From Inonotus obliquus (lineage: Eukaryota; Basidiomycota; Agaricomycetes; Hymenochaetales; Hymenochaetaceae), in assembly GCA_032164295.1 (NCBI GenBank), contig JAJHTX010000003.1:992001-1056000 (forward strand): a DNA stretch of 64,000 bases, given 5' to 3'. Positions within the stretch are counted from its first letter, which is position 1. Each line of letters begins with the position of its first letter. This document shows positions 35,725 to 45,860 of the stretch, piece by piece. Under the pieces are notes generated by a model. That model was not told the DNA's origin, did no database searches, and was given only the letters and a program-made list of their open reading frames with translations. The translations under genes and the position numbers were made by a program.

Positions 35725-37561
35725 GTGTTGGATCCTGATAAGCCCGCATTGTGCTCAGATGGGACTTTGAAAGATGCATCAGAATTAGAATGGCTGAACT
35801 CACCCAGCGATGACACCATGCTATTGCTACCGATTCCTAATGAAGCACCTCTGAGTGCTTCTCCCGTCGGTCACAAGACTCGCCGCATGCGGTCATTACG
35901 GCATACCGCTCTATCAGCAAAATACTGCGCAGCCATTTTGGCTGACCAGTGTGACTCTGATAAGGATCCTGTATTCACTGCAAATGAGGACAACACACCT
36001 GCATTGAGGAAATGTAAACCAAACAGGCTAGTCAAGGGCCTGGTACAGTCTATCAAGAAATGCAAGACACACGAAAATGATTCAAAGCCAGAATCTGTCG
36101 CCGGTGAGTTCATAAGGATATGCACACATTTTCTGACCAACATACTTTATTCACATTCACACAGATGACAAGGAACCGACACCTACTCCACCAGCAACTG
36201 TCATTGCTGAGCTTGATACAGACGATGAGAACTTCAGTGTGCAACTAACGAAGCAGAAGAAGAGTGATCGAAAGGCTGATATACTTACTATTGCAGAGGA
36301 AATTCAGATAGAGGGGTACAAAGGTTATCGGTGCACAATTTGTGTGTAAGTTGAGTCTTTTCGCAAAAGAAATATGCGAGTTACTCACTTACTGTAGTTC
36401 CCTTTGTGCAGAAAGTTGTTTGGATGGTAAACCAGACTGGAAAACCATCCAGACAGACTTTCATGGCAATACAACTACCATTCGCAAATATATATCTCGC
36501 AAATTTGACACTCATTTCATTAAATACTGGGAGGAATATACAGCAAAGGGCCTCCCAGTATGCGATACCTACCTTTCCGAGATGGATATGGTGAAATTCG
36601 AGTGATTGAGGAATGCAGAGAAATGTGACAGGCAAGTTCTTTTGTGAGTTATCTTATTTCTTATACCGATCCCTATTGAACAGCTTCCTGTTACAGAACC
36701 CCTCATCAGCACACACTTGACAGCTTTCTCAAGCCATCAGTATCATGGTCAAAGAAAGAGCTGCAAGAGCTCATCCTTAAATTCATTATTGAGACTGACC
36801 AGGTGAGATTTGGCTTTAATACTTAGTCAACTGTGTAAACAAGTATGTAGGCCATCAGCATTGTCGAAACAAAGTCATTCTGTACTTTGTTGGCTTATCA
36901 GCATGGTAGCAAGGCAAGAGACAACGATGTCCCACACCGGACAAGAATGTTCAGTATAGTGACAGACTGGGCACGCAAAGTGGTAAAGGACATTCAGGAC
37001 GAGTTACAGGTGAGTATTACATTTATTTCTAGCAACTCCTGGTCTACTGCTAAGTATTTATCAGAAGGCCTTGGGCCAAATCTCTATTACGTTTGATGGA
37101 TGGACTTCGAAGTCCATGTCCTCATACATTGCAGTAACATGTCATTTCCTCGATAAAGATTGAAAGTTGGTCTCACAGCTCCTGTCCTTCTGTGAGCTTG
37201 ATGGTACTCATAGTGGTGAGAATCAAGCTGCACACCTGTATCAGGTTGTGGCAAAGTACAAGATCGAGAGAAAGGTACATTCTCTCATAGATATAGCCTT
37301 GATATCTTACTCATTTATTACTCTAGTTAATGAGCTTAATGGCAGATAATGTTTCTGTAAATGACGCAACTATTCGATTTTTCACTGATTTGTGTCAAAA
37401 GCAGGCGGGAATTAAGTATGATGCAGACGAGCAGCCGGCCCAGTACGTTTTTATACTCTCACTGCTACTCTAGTCCATTCTTGCCTTTGCTAACATATGT
37501 CACCACAGCTGCTATTCCCATGCAGTAGCCCTAGCTACATGAGCATTTGTGAATGCACTCA
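35725..37561 (+). pseudogene. hAT transposase, N-terminal and central part
   Basis: Several exons, with intron-like gaps, encode a basidiomycete hAT transposase. A cysteine pair (YRCTIC) and a following W/H-rich segment (IRKYISRKFDTHFIKYW) resemble a BED zinc finger. The catalytic-core part contains ITFDGWTSKSMSSYIAVTCHF, LMADNVSVNDATI and CYSHAVALAT, the usual landmarks around the second and third acidic regions. In-frame stops occur (about 36602, 37162 and 37540). At 37566 the gene is cut by element A2 within the codons reading NALSA. Confidence 0.75.
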
Positions 37562-37566
37562 GCGCT

Positions 37567-38922
37567 AAATGTGCGAGATCGTGTCCGGTACCGAAATACT
37601 GAGACGAGGGGTGTATGGTTTTAAGTGGGGGAGGGCTAATACGTGCCGGTACTTAACCAGTACGGTCACGGTACTTGTTGTCTATGAAAAGGGGGAGTTA
37701 ATGGATGGGCCGGAAGTGAAGGGTATGTGATTCTGGTATGAAAAGGACAGGTTAGAATGTGGGAAAAACTTCGGTACAGGTCGGTATGGGAGAGAACGTA
37801 GCAAAACAAGAGTCTAATACCGTGGGAAAAACCTCGGTACAGGTCGGTACAGAAAGAAAGGGGTCGGTACTGTGGGAAAAATGTTGGTACAGGTCGGTAC
37901 TTGAACGAACGGGTTCGGTATGTGCAGAAACGTTGTAAAACAAAAGCTCAGTACAGAAACGAAAGGTGGATGTGCAGAATTCAAAGGATAACAAAACATC
38001 GGTACCGTGGGAAAAATGTCGGTACAGGTCGGTACTGCAAGGAAACTGCTAGCACGGGGTGGTATAGCAAGAAACAGTCTGGGGGAGGCTGGTGGCTGAG
38101 AGTGTTGACTGGACTGGGAAGGAAACCTGAGCCCTCACACGGGAGGCTAACTCTGAAGGTTCACTTGAGACGGAACTGGGATGGGACTGGGACGAAGCTT
38201 GAGATGAGACTGAGATGGAACTGAGAAGGGGGTGAGGAAACCTGAGCCCTCACGTTAGAGGCTAGCTCCTAAGATTACCTGCAGAGCTACTACGTACAGG
38301 AGGAGATATTTATACTACTGTACCGTAGTCAGCTCATAATTCCAAAAGGGGAAAGTAAAAAGGAAGATCAAAACAAAGAAAAATGTCATAAGAAGAATGA
38401 ATACAGTATAGCCGTCAGGGGGACAACAAGAAAGGGTTAGGGAGGACAAGATACCAATGAAAACATAGCATATAGTAACCCTGGATGAAAAGTCCTCAGA
38501 ACAAGAGATTTGAGCCCCTGCCAATTGATACCGACGCGTTCCTGGTGGTACCGGACCTGAAAACCTTAACGGATACCAACCCTGAGCTTCCCCAAAGAAC
38601 TGACATGCATAGTCCAACCATCAGGAAGGAATACCAGAGAGGGAGACGTCCGATCCATGTCTTGAGAGCATGTCGAATTGTCAATTTGTCTCGGTACCGG
38701 GTTTCTCGGCACTCGGTACTCTCGGTATTCTCGGTACCGGGTTTCTTGGCGCTCGGTACCGGTACTCTCGGCATTCGGTATCTTGAGAAATGGGACCGAC
38801 GGTTTCTCTAGGTGTGCTGGTGGATACTAGAAGATGTGGATGGGACCGTACCGTAGCATGGGGTAAGTGTAGAATAGGATACCGGGCTCAATACCGGGCT
38901 CAGCCGCACGTAGTTCTCTTCA
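37567..38922 (+). mobile_element. Unclassified element A2 (1356 bp, non-coding)
   Basis: Nearly identical to A1, with the same ends. The 5-mer GCGCT flanks both sides (37562-37566 and 38923-38927). It is inserted in the hAT transposase gene, whose coding sequence resumes at 38928. Confidence 0.85.
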
Positions 38923-38927
38923 GCGCT

Positions 38928-39265
38928 GGGAAACTGAAGGATTGCAGGGCTGGGAGTTCTGTGGATGAGGATGAGGATGGTGATGACGACAACGAGGGTG
39001 CCTCTGCTCTGTTATCAAACCTTGAGGAGGTAGTTGATAGTGACCGCCGCATCAGTACTGATGCAAAGGTCCTAGCAAAATTACTAGTGAAGATTTGTGC
39101 ATTTGTGGCAAAGGTACACTTTTCTTACACTTATCATTGCAATGCTAATGATTTCTCTCCAAGGTTTGTAAGTCCCCTGGCGTGAAGAAGTACCTTTGGA
39201 CCTGCATCAAAATAAGCACAGGGTCAGATAACCAGGCCAGAAAACTCGAATTAGTCCCATACTGT
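38928..39265 (+). pseudogene. hAT transposase, middle piece
   Basis: The transposase continues after A2 with an acidic linker (VDEDEDGDDDNEG), then ALLSNLEEVV and KICAFVAKV. After an intron-like gap it reads CKSPGVKKYLW and ARKLELVPYCAM. The latter leads into the conserved C-terminal region of hAT transposases. It is cut at 39270 by element B1. Confidence 0.7.
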
Positions 39266-39270
39266 GCGAT

Positions 39271-40989
39271 GAATGTGCGAGAACGCGGCCGGTATTAGAA
39301 ATACCGGATGAGGGGGGTACGATTTAGATGCGTTGGGAGGGCCGGTACGTGGCGGTACTAAGTCGTACAGTCACAGACAAGTCGTCAAGAGAGGATAGTA
39401 GGGCCTGGCTGGATTGATGAGTACAGGAGACTATAGGTGACCGCTCAAGAGGAGAGGTATCAGGAGACGATCAATACCGAGACGAATCCGTCGATACCGA
39501 GTCGTCTGGTGTCCGGTATTACGGTAGAGAGAACGAAGCAGTAGAGGAAGCGAGCTGAGGAGGTGTTTCTGATGGGACTGGTCGTGAGACGAGAGACGAG
39601 GGCGACGAAGACGAGAACGACGACTACCGGTATCGATACCGGTGACTACGAGACGAGACGAACGAACGGGGACTTGAACGGTATGAGCAAAACCCGGACC
39701 TTCACTCTGGAAGTTCCTCTCCGATTAGCTGCTTCGCTACAGTAGAACATGCAGGCTATAAATACCATAATACCGTAGCCATTCAAGATACCAAATGGGG
39801 GTTTTTACAAGTCAAATCGTACCGTAATCCGGTACAAGAAATGGAACATAAGGTCGAATTGAATGTAAAATTACAATCAGGGGAAACATAAGATGATGAA
39901 TGAATAAGAAGTTTTATCAGGGGGTAGCTAAGAATAGGGTGGGACGAGACAAGAACCCAATGAAAACTCACGACGAGTGATACCGAGGTAGGGCGGCGAT
40001 ACCGACGTCGACCAGCGCTAAATTAAGGACGTGTCTCAAGCTACCGCATGGGCGCTCCTGGCGATGTCCCTGTCGTAGGAGAAGCACGTCATCCTGATTT
40101 ACCTTTGTTCCGGTATCATGATCCGTGCGGCGTCAGTCTGGGCGTCTACCGATCGATCGGACGGCGTGCTCCGATGTTGACGTGTCGGTACAACCCAACC
40201 TTGGCAATGGGGTACTCTACCGTTCGGTACCAATCAGTACCCTGGGATCGTCCCTGAGCATCGCTCTAGCCCCTCGATATCGACCGGTACGCGTCGCCTG
40301 ACTCGACTGGGCATTGCTTGGCTTCCCCTCCGAGTCGGATCGATGGCCTCCTCCGAGATCGAAGCAGCGTACGGTGGACTTGATTCATTTCCCAACCTTC
40401 CTCTCGACGTAGATCTCCGATGGCGTGGTCTCGACCTAGCACACGTAACGAACTCCGGTACCGGAGCGGACCATCGGTATCAACACCGGTATCGTCGGTA
40501 TCGATGCATGGCGGTTCGGAAGGGCATACCGTCGGGCTTGGAACCTCGACCATGATCCAACTCTTCGCAGCAACGTATGGCAGACCGAGTGCAGCTTTGT
40601 GAGCCTTTTTCTATGGTATGGGCTGTCGAGGGCGTAGTATCGACTAGGTGTGGAGTATTAAGCGTCGGTATCAGGACGGGTGGACGGTACGGTATCGGTA
40701 TCATCGGTATCGAAGTCTGGTGGTTCGGTACTATGATGGAAGACGGGCGTAGGGATTGGTGATTCGGTATTGGCGCAGAAGTGGACCAGTTCTCAATCGT
40801 TCTTAGCCTTGTCGAATTGCAGAAGCCTCGTACTTTGTTGAAACCGCAGGCGTAGATAGGACGGCAGAAGTACCGTGGTCCGAAGAGAAGTAAGAAGCGG
40901 TAGAATCGCAGAAGTATTGTTAATTGGAAGAAGCGGTAGAATCGCAGAATTAAGCCCATATCGATCGTAGCCTCCGGTATTCCTCTTTA
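39271..40989 (+). mobile_element. Unclassified element B1 (1719 bp, non-coding)
   Basis: Flanked by GCGAT on both sides (39266-39270 and 40990-40994). Begins GAATGTGCGAG and ends CTCTTTA, similar to the ends of A1/A2. The interior is rich in CGGTATCG and GGTACC words and contains the 18-bp perfect palindrome ACCGGTATCGATACCGGT at 39626-39643. A CTATAAATACC box is near 39740. It is almost identical to B2 (53531-55235). The long frames in it lack protein character. Confidence 0.83.
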
Positions 40990-41130
40990 GCGATGTGCTG
41001 GGAAACATGGGAAGCAGTCCTTGAACGCATGCTCGTATAAAAGAAGGTTTACGCAGTGGATATGCAGATGAACACTTATCTAACCTTTATCCTTGTAGCC
41101 CATTAATCTATTTATCAACACTGCAGATGA
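40990..41130 (+). pseudogene. hAT transposase, C-terminal remnant
   Basis: Directly after the right target duplication of B1 the frame reads CWETWEAVLERMLV and then stops. This continues ...LVPYCAM on the other side of B1 and confirms a single interrupted gene. The rest of the C-terminus, including the usual dimerisation (hATC) region, is missing; an LTR begins at 41142. Confidence 0.6.
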
Positions 41131-41141
41131 TGTGCCTGACT

Positions 41142-42077
41142 TGTCATAAACACTTTTGTTTCTTCTTCTTTTTATTTCCCTCTTTGCTTACCTCATCATC
41201 CCCTTTACTAATTATGCTTACTACGATCCTATTACTAATAGTCCTTCCTTACTAATTCCTTTCTATCATCTGACCTTAGTCCGTTCCGGAAGATTCCGGG
41301 GACATTCTATGATGTTCTATCTCATTCCATGACTCGTATATAGATAGTAGGTAGTTCACGTGCTCTCAGAGTATAAGTAGGTGGCGCGTTCACCTGTATT
41401 CCCCAGTTTCGACCTTGTCAATACACCGGCTAGTGTCGTTCAAGCTCACTCTCCTCTCTCCCCTCTACTCTTCCCGATCAAGTTAGTGTAGCCTGGCCCT
41501 CTATTGTGAGCTGGCCTAAGTGCGTCACTGACAGAAGGTCAAAACTCCCCATCACCACTCTACACCCTTGATCACCCTGGCACTCCACATAACTCTCTGG
41601 ACCCATGACCAACAAATCCATCACTACACCACCAACAGCGTCACCGTCAACTGTGCTATATCCTTTGTCATTGCTTTCTGGATCTTCCGTATCGTGCTCT
41701 CGTTCACTGAAGCAGGAATACCTGGTGCAGGGAGACAACCTCCATTCTGACCCAACCCGATCTCTGTTCCACCTCTACAGCGCCAACCACCCCGCTACTA
41801 CTCAACCACTTTTGAACCTGTTAGTGATCCACCCTACCCAGTAGTCATCGACTTGACAGGTGACAACTCCAACTAAACCTATTTGATTGGTATTGTCATT
41901 GAACGGACTCCTACCCCTGCCACCTCTGCTATTGTTGTTTAGACCCTGCATAGTAGTTACCTGACGTTATCTGTACCCTCTTATTGGTTGTGAAGTGTCA
42001 CCCCCTGGCCTTGTTTGCCAGTTGACTAGACACCTCTCTCAATCAGTGCTGCCTGATGGGGATCGTGAGATCCAACA
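41142..42077 (+). mobile_element. 5' LTR of gypsy element G1
   Basis: Starts TGTCATAAACAC and probably ends GATCCAACA (about 936 bp), with a GTATAAGTAG promoter box at 41371. The same start is seen at 62579 (minus) and 56302 (minus), and the same end at 55696 (minus), which supports both termini. It carries a small ORF with a membrane helix and an IDLT motif (41532-41876). The 3' end is less certain than the start because no complete partner LTR is present. Confidence 0.65.
41532..41876 (+). CDS. LTR-borne small ORF, membrane helix plus IDLT motif (G1 copy)
   Basis: An open frame begins after a TGA at 41529-41531, without ATG. It reads ITLALHITLW, then one hydrophobic helix AISFVIAFWIFRIVLSF, a proline-rich tail and YPVVIDLTGD before TAA. 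One in-frame TGA at 41748-41750 interrupts it. Homologous frames occur in G3 (53052-53294) and G5 (61897-62214). A cagAAGGTC acceptor-like site at the 5' edge suggests it may be a second exon. VIDLT is the classic core of a SUMO-interaction motif. The function is unknown to me. Confidence 0.5.
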
Positions 42078-42294
42078 GACCAGCAGTGCCTTGTGGAGAG
42101 CAGACATATCATTAGAACTCTAATTGTGCTTGCGTCTTATTCATTAACAATAGGTAGTGTTAACCTGCAGATAGTCGTCACCGTCCATTCCCCTTGAAGG
42201 ATTTTAACCTTGCTGGTGTATGCAATCACCAGTAGACTTCCAAACCATCTGAAACCCTCCATCTGACACATCCGAGACCTCCAGAACCTTCCCC
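42078..42294 (+). other. G1 leader between LTR and gag
   Basis: Begins GACCAGCAGTG and contains TAGTGTTAACCTGCAG. Both stretches recur in the G3 leader near 53290-53423, so it is a shared untranslated leader. I recognise no standard TGG-type primer binding site. Confidence 0.5.
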
Positions 42295-42657
42295 ATGGCT
42301 GAAGGAAATGTACCACTCCCTCCGCCTCTAGGAGAAAATCCGCAAGGACCCATCCTAACTGAAGAGGATGTGAGCTGTATCGCGAGATATCTCCAATCCC
42401 AGCGAGAAATTGACCGCATCCTTGGCGAAACTGATGAACAGCCCCAAGCTAGAAGCCGTAACAGTCACATGGCTAAACCCGAAGAGTTTGATGGATGAGA
42501 CTTCGATAGATTCATGCAGTCTATCCAACTGTATATTCTGGCAAACAGACATGACTTCAAAGTGGACTTGGATAGAATCCTGTTCGTACTGTCGTACATG
42601 AAGGAAGGCACTGCCAACCTGTGGGCCAAAAATTACATCGAAGAATATCTTGCAGAT
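42295..42657 (+). pseudogene. gag: G1 gag, N-terminal part
   Basis: Starts ATG at 42295 (MAEGNVPLPPPLGENP). After an in-frame TGA at 42496 it continues DFDRFMQSIQLYILANRHDF and LDRILFVLSYMKEGTANLWA, the retrotransposon-gag capsid fold. At 42657 it is interrupted by D1 and resumes at 45861 after the duplicated CAGAT; across the gap the frame is exact (YLADEEVG). Confidence 0.8.
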
Positions 42658-42950
42658 TGTTAATTCGGCGAGGTGCTGATCTGGTAGGATCGGCGTCTAG
42701 ATCTGGTTGTTACCTCGAAAGAGGGGTTAATCCAAATTCACTATGCTACTATAGCTGTGGAATCAATAGCTACCTTAGGGGATGTGTTAAGCTCCGTCTA
42801 AAACAACTATCAACCAACTTCTGTAGCCTGTGGTCTAATACTATTATCATAATGTTAGTTATACTGATAACTAAGTGATAACCTTAACTGTCTGAAAGGA
42901 TTGTGCTGAAATTTTGATTCGATTAGGAACGCCGATCGAAACTACCCCGG

Positions 42951-43727
42951 ATGGGACCGGTTAATTTCACTGGCCGGAGACGATCAGGATCGACAGCGAG
43001 AAGCGAAGAACACGCGAATCTAATACAATCCGAAGCCGACGATCAAGAAGCATCGGCTAGCAACGCTAATCCCGACGATCACACTAAACCTTCGCAAACG
43101 ATGCAACAAGTACAGCAACCTCCAACAGCTTGCTATAAATGCAGAAGAGTGCGACAGATCATCGAAGACCTACACAAGATAATACTACGGGAGGCAACGG
43201 GCATGTTGACATATCATGTGTCCAGCGAACGAGCAACAGCTTATTGAGAATACCACAATCCCCCGGAGGTCATTCGAAATCGCACGAGGTCAACAATAGC
43301 AATGGATACGGCAATAGGCATGCAACCAAAGACGCACTGGACAATAGTAGGAATCCACGACATATTAGCACTCGAGTGCCCAAGCACATTCGTGGAGATC
43401 AGTGCAGACTATGTTACGAACCGCCGATCACCGATAACAGCGGCATGGGTTGCAAACACACTCAGGGAACTATGGGCATACTGCAAAGCTATTCGACTAC
43501 AAGGAGACCTATACCTAGGCTGGAGAATACCTTCGAACGATACTCGACGAAGTGTACGGCTACTCATCGCCATAGGCACATACGTTAAACCACCTTGGTT
43601 TCCCCACGATGATATCCGATGTCGAATCACACTTGACGGCCCCGAACAAGAGTCCCGAGGCGACAAGCAAATCACAGCCTTCATAGCCCCAGATGCTATA
43701 CAACGGAACCCCGACGGAATTCCTTAA
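42951..43727 (+). pseudogene. U3-type ORF of unit K, one in-frame TGA
   Basis: ATG at 42951. The first 60 residues are polar and low complexity, then CYKC and a helical region (IIEDLHKIILREA). A TGA at 43245-43247 interrupts the frame, which then stays open to 43727 (AIGMQPKTHWTIVGIHDI, ITAAWVANTLRELWAYCKAI, YLGWRIPS, YVKPPWFPHDDIRCR). Position and length resemble the D1 and D2 ORFs, and a CxxC precedes the helical part in all three. Homology is tentative. No known family is recognised. Confidence 0.4.
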
Positions 43728-44057
43728 ATGCACGAGCAACTGCGGACGAGCGAACTTTAACTACGGCGCAGCCATGCAAAACCAATGGCATACGAACACG
43801 CATTCAATGACTCACTCACTGACTCACTCTATGCACAGGGCACAGCACAAGGCCGACCCCGAGCATAGGTTTCAATTCAGTTCAAGTCAAGATGAGTCAA
43901 CGCCGAGTCATCGCCTTGCACAGGGCGCAGTCGATGAGTCAATCCGCAGCAGAACAATAGGAATACCAGACGAGTTTGGAAGCTAGAATAACGAATCAGG
44001 TCGAGAGTAGGAACTACGGAGCGTAGGAAGTGGTCCGTCCACAACATGAGGAAAAGG

Positions 44058-44065
44058 TATAAATA
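44058..44065 (+). promoter_or_regulatory. TATA box of unit K
   Basis: TATAAATA, about 330 nt after the K ORF, followed by GTTGTAGAC and a CT-rich tract. Confidence 0.45.
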
Positions 44066-44771
44066 GTTGTAGACTTAGACCGTAGCTCCCCATCTTTCTT
44101 TCGATCGTCTTGTACATCGAGTCCTCTTAGGCATCTAGCTTCTAATCTGAAGACCACCTAATCTGCTTAACCTCTCTTACTCTACGGCGTGGAACGATTG
44201 ATTAGTCGCCCACCAACTAGAGAAGCTTGCGAACGGCAACCTACCGGAGTTTAGCTGGGTACTTGTCCTACTAGCCTGTCAACGAGGTTAAGGCCCGACT
44301 TGATCAGATAAACGAGAGCGTCTGAGGCAACACTTAGTATACTTGGGAATCTGCCCTGCTTGTGAAAACCGAGTAGGCTCCGGAAACTCTTAGAAAAGCA
44401 TCGCCGAACCCGTAACACTGCGGACCGTCCTACTGTGGTTACTGTATAGTCCCTTTAGGGCGAGCGTTTTCTAACACTGTCTGTACTAACACTTGTTGGA
44501 CACGATAAGAGAGGTATGAGAGATCAATGCTTACCACACTTTGATCAATTAGCACTCAGGCTGACGATAGGGAGAGACAGTCTAGCTGCTATCCGTATTT
44601 TACCTAAGCTTCAACTCACACTGTTGATTAGCGTAAGGAGTGTCGCTCTCAAGTACTTATTGGGTTCTTAGTGTGGAGGTTGTTTATCGATCAACTGGAG
44701 ACTTTCTGTGAGGTTTACTCTGAGTCTCTGGACTTGGATTAAACTGCTGGGTTGGCCCTACGATGGCCTCC

Positions 44772-44779
44772 TATTTATA
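44772..44779 (-). promoter_or_regulatory. TATA box of unit D1
   Basis: TATAAATA on the minus strand about 240 nt after the ORF stop. It is followed by GGAGGCC and GCAGTTTAATCCAAG, which are also found behind the D2 TATA box. Confidence 0.5.
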
Positions 44780-45018
44780 CTATTTTACATGCCTGTCTAG
44801 TATAGGAATTATCTACTGTTGGTCTGTTCGCTTCAATGTAACTACTTTCAGACCTAGTCATACTCGATGCTAGCTGCTGTGCATTGCCGTATGACTTGTT
44901 CATATCGGTTCCGGTCATACCTGTTCTCCTATGACTCTAAATACCTTATGTCATATTCCTATTACCTTTCAGTCCTCGTCTTAGTAATCTATCCCCATCC
45001 ACTTAGTCTGGTGCTGCC

Positions 45019-45798
45019 CTAGTGCATTACATGGTCGAGGTTCATAACGTGTGATCGGCTTCGAAGCCGTCGATCAAACTCTGCCATGCTTGGTAATGTT
45101 TGGGTCACGTGCCATACGGGTGTCTGGATCGGCTCTGTCTGTGTTCCTACACTTCGCCATCTTGGTAATGTTATTGCCCCAGGTGTGTCGATGTTATTAA
45201 TTACTTGCTGCACTCTAATGTATCCTGGTGCTACTGCTATGTCTGCTAGTGATCTGCCTCGGATTCCTTTGATCCTTATTATTCCTCCATATCGACCTTC
45301 CTTTACTTCTACAACTGTTCTTCCTCCTGTCAGTAATTGCTTAAGTCTTTGGACTAGATAGTCGGTCCACTTGTAAGCTGACTCTCTTGCGATATGTTCA
45401 GGTTCATTCCTGTATGGTATATCGATGTCTAGTACTGCTACATCGCATTGGTGATTATCTTGTTCTGAAGCCACGTTTCGTATTCCTATTGCCAATAGGA
45501 AGTAATGATTATCGTATGAGAGTAACCTAACTTCTCGTTCATAAGCCTTCCATACAGTTGTATTCGGTTTATAGTTCATTACAATGAATTGTCTCCTAAT
45601 CATAACGTCCGATTGTCCCTTGACGATTGCTGAGTATGTTATTTCCTTCAGTATCTCTCGAAGTAGCTTTTCTGCTATCTCATGTGCTGGTCTACATATG
45701 CTACAATACTGTAACACTCCTGGTCTTGGTGTTGCTGGTATTATTGGCTGTTGTAGTGCTCGTGTAACCGCATTCAACCTTTCCTGTATCCAATTCAT
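45019..45798 (-). CDS. Unknown LTR-borne protein, D1 copy (259 aa)
   Basis: Intact frame from ATG 45798 to TAG 45021-45019. I do not recognise the family. Visible features: amphipathic start MNWIQERLNAV; LQQPIIPATPR; a CSIC cysteine pair at residues 32-35; helix LLREILKEITY; KAYEREVRLLSYD; LLAIGIRNVA; CDVAVLDIDI; VVEVKEGRYGGIIRIKGI; PGYIRVQQVINN; and a basic C-terminus. No signal peptide or membrane helix. The D2 copy shares the order and many residues (WIQERL, QPI.P.TPR, C..CRPA, EITY, MIRR, KAYERE, IGIRNVA, YGGVIHLQGVQG), so protein coding has been kept since the copies diverged. It lies in the U3 position of a solo LTR-like unit. Confidence 0.65.
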   Translation of the reverse strand: MNWIQERLNAVTRALQQPIIPATPRPGVLQYCSICRPAHEIAEKLLREILKEITYSAIVKGQSDVMIRRQFIVMNYKPNTTVWKAYEREVRLLSYDNHYFLLAIGIRNVASEQDNHQCDVAVLDIDIPYRNEPEHIARESAYKWTDYLVQRLKQLLTGGRTVVEVKEGRYGGIIRIKGIRGRSLADIAVAPGYIRVQQVINNIDTPGAITLPRWRSVGTQTEPIQTPVWHVTQTLPSMAEFDRRLRSRSHVMNLDHVMH

Positions 45799-45860
45799 AT
45801 TGGAGTTACTTCGGTTATCAATCAGGCTTAGTAATAGTGAATTGTATTGCTTTTCTAACA

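Larger units (their letters stand above)
42870..44485 (+). mobile_element. Nested unit K inside D1, edges approximate
   Basis: D1 and D2 align up to 'gttatactga' (about 42870) and again from 'ttgttggacacgataag' (about 44486). The sequence between is absent from D2. It contains an ORF of about 258 codons (42951-43727) followed by a TATAAATA box on the plus strand (44058-44065) and a pyrimidine-rich stretch, the same plan as D1/D2 in opposite orientation. I could not find a target duplication. Confidence 0.5.
42658..45860 (-). mobile_element. LTR-like unit D1 with an ORF in U3 (3203 bp)
   Basis: The ends are TGTTA...TAACA, and CAGAT flanks both sides (42653-42657 and 45861-45865). Read on the minus strand it has a 259-codon ORF (45798-45019), a TATAAATA box at 44779-44772, then a segment GCAGTTTAATCCAAG shared with D2. 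No second LTR or pol is present, so it behaves as a solo LTR carrying an ORF upstream of its promoter. Compared with D2 it has an extra insert of about 1.6 kb (unit K). See D2 at 58281. Confidence 0.7.

Noticed and set aside
33683..38922. A1 and A2 as the two LTRs of one element
   Set aside because: Each has its own different 5-bp duplication, and the DNA between them is laccase flank plus hAT, not a retroelement interior.
40480..40959. 159-codon minus-strand frame in B1, also in B2
   Set aside because: Repeated Tyr-Arg/Pro-Ile wording follows from CGGTATCG repeats, and the B2 copy differs by an in-frame 15-bp gap. No evidence of selection.
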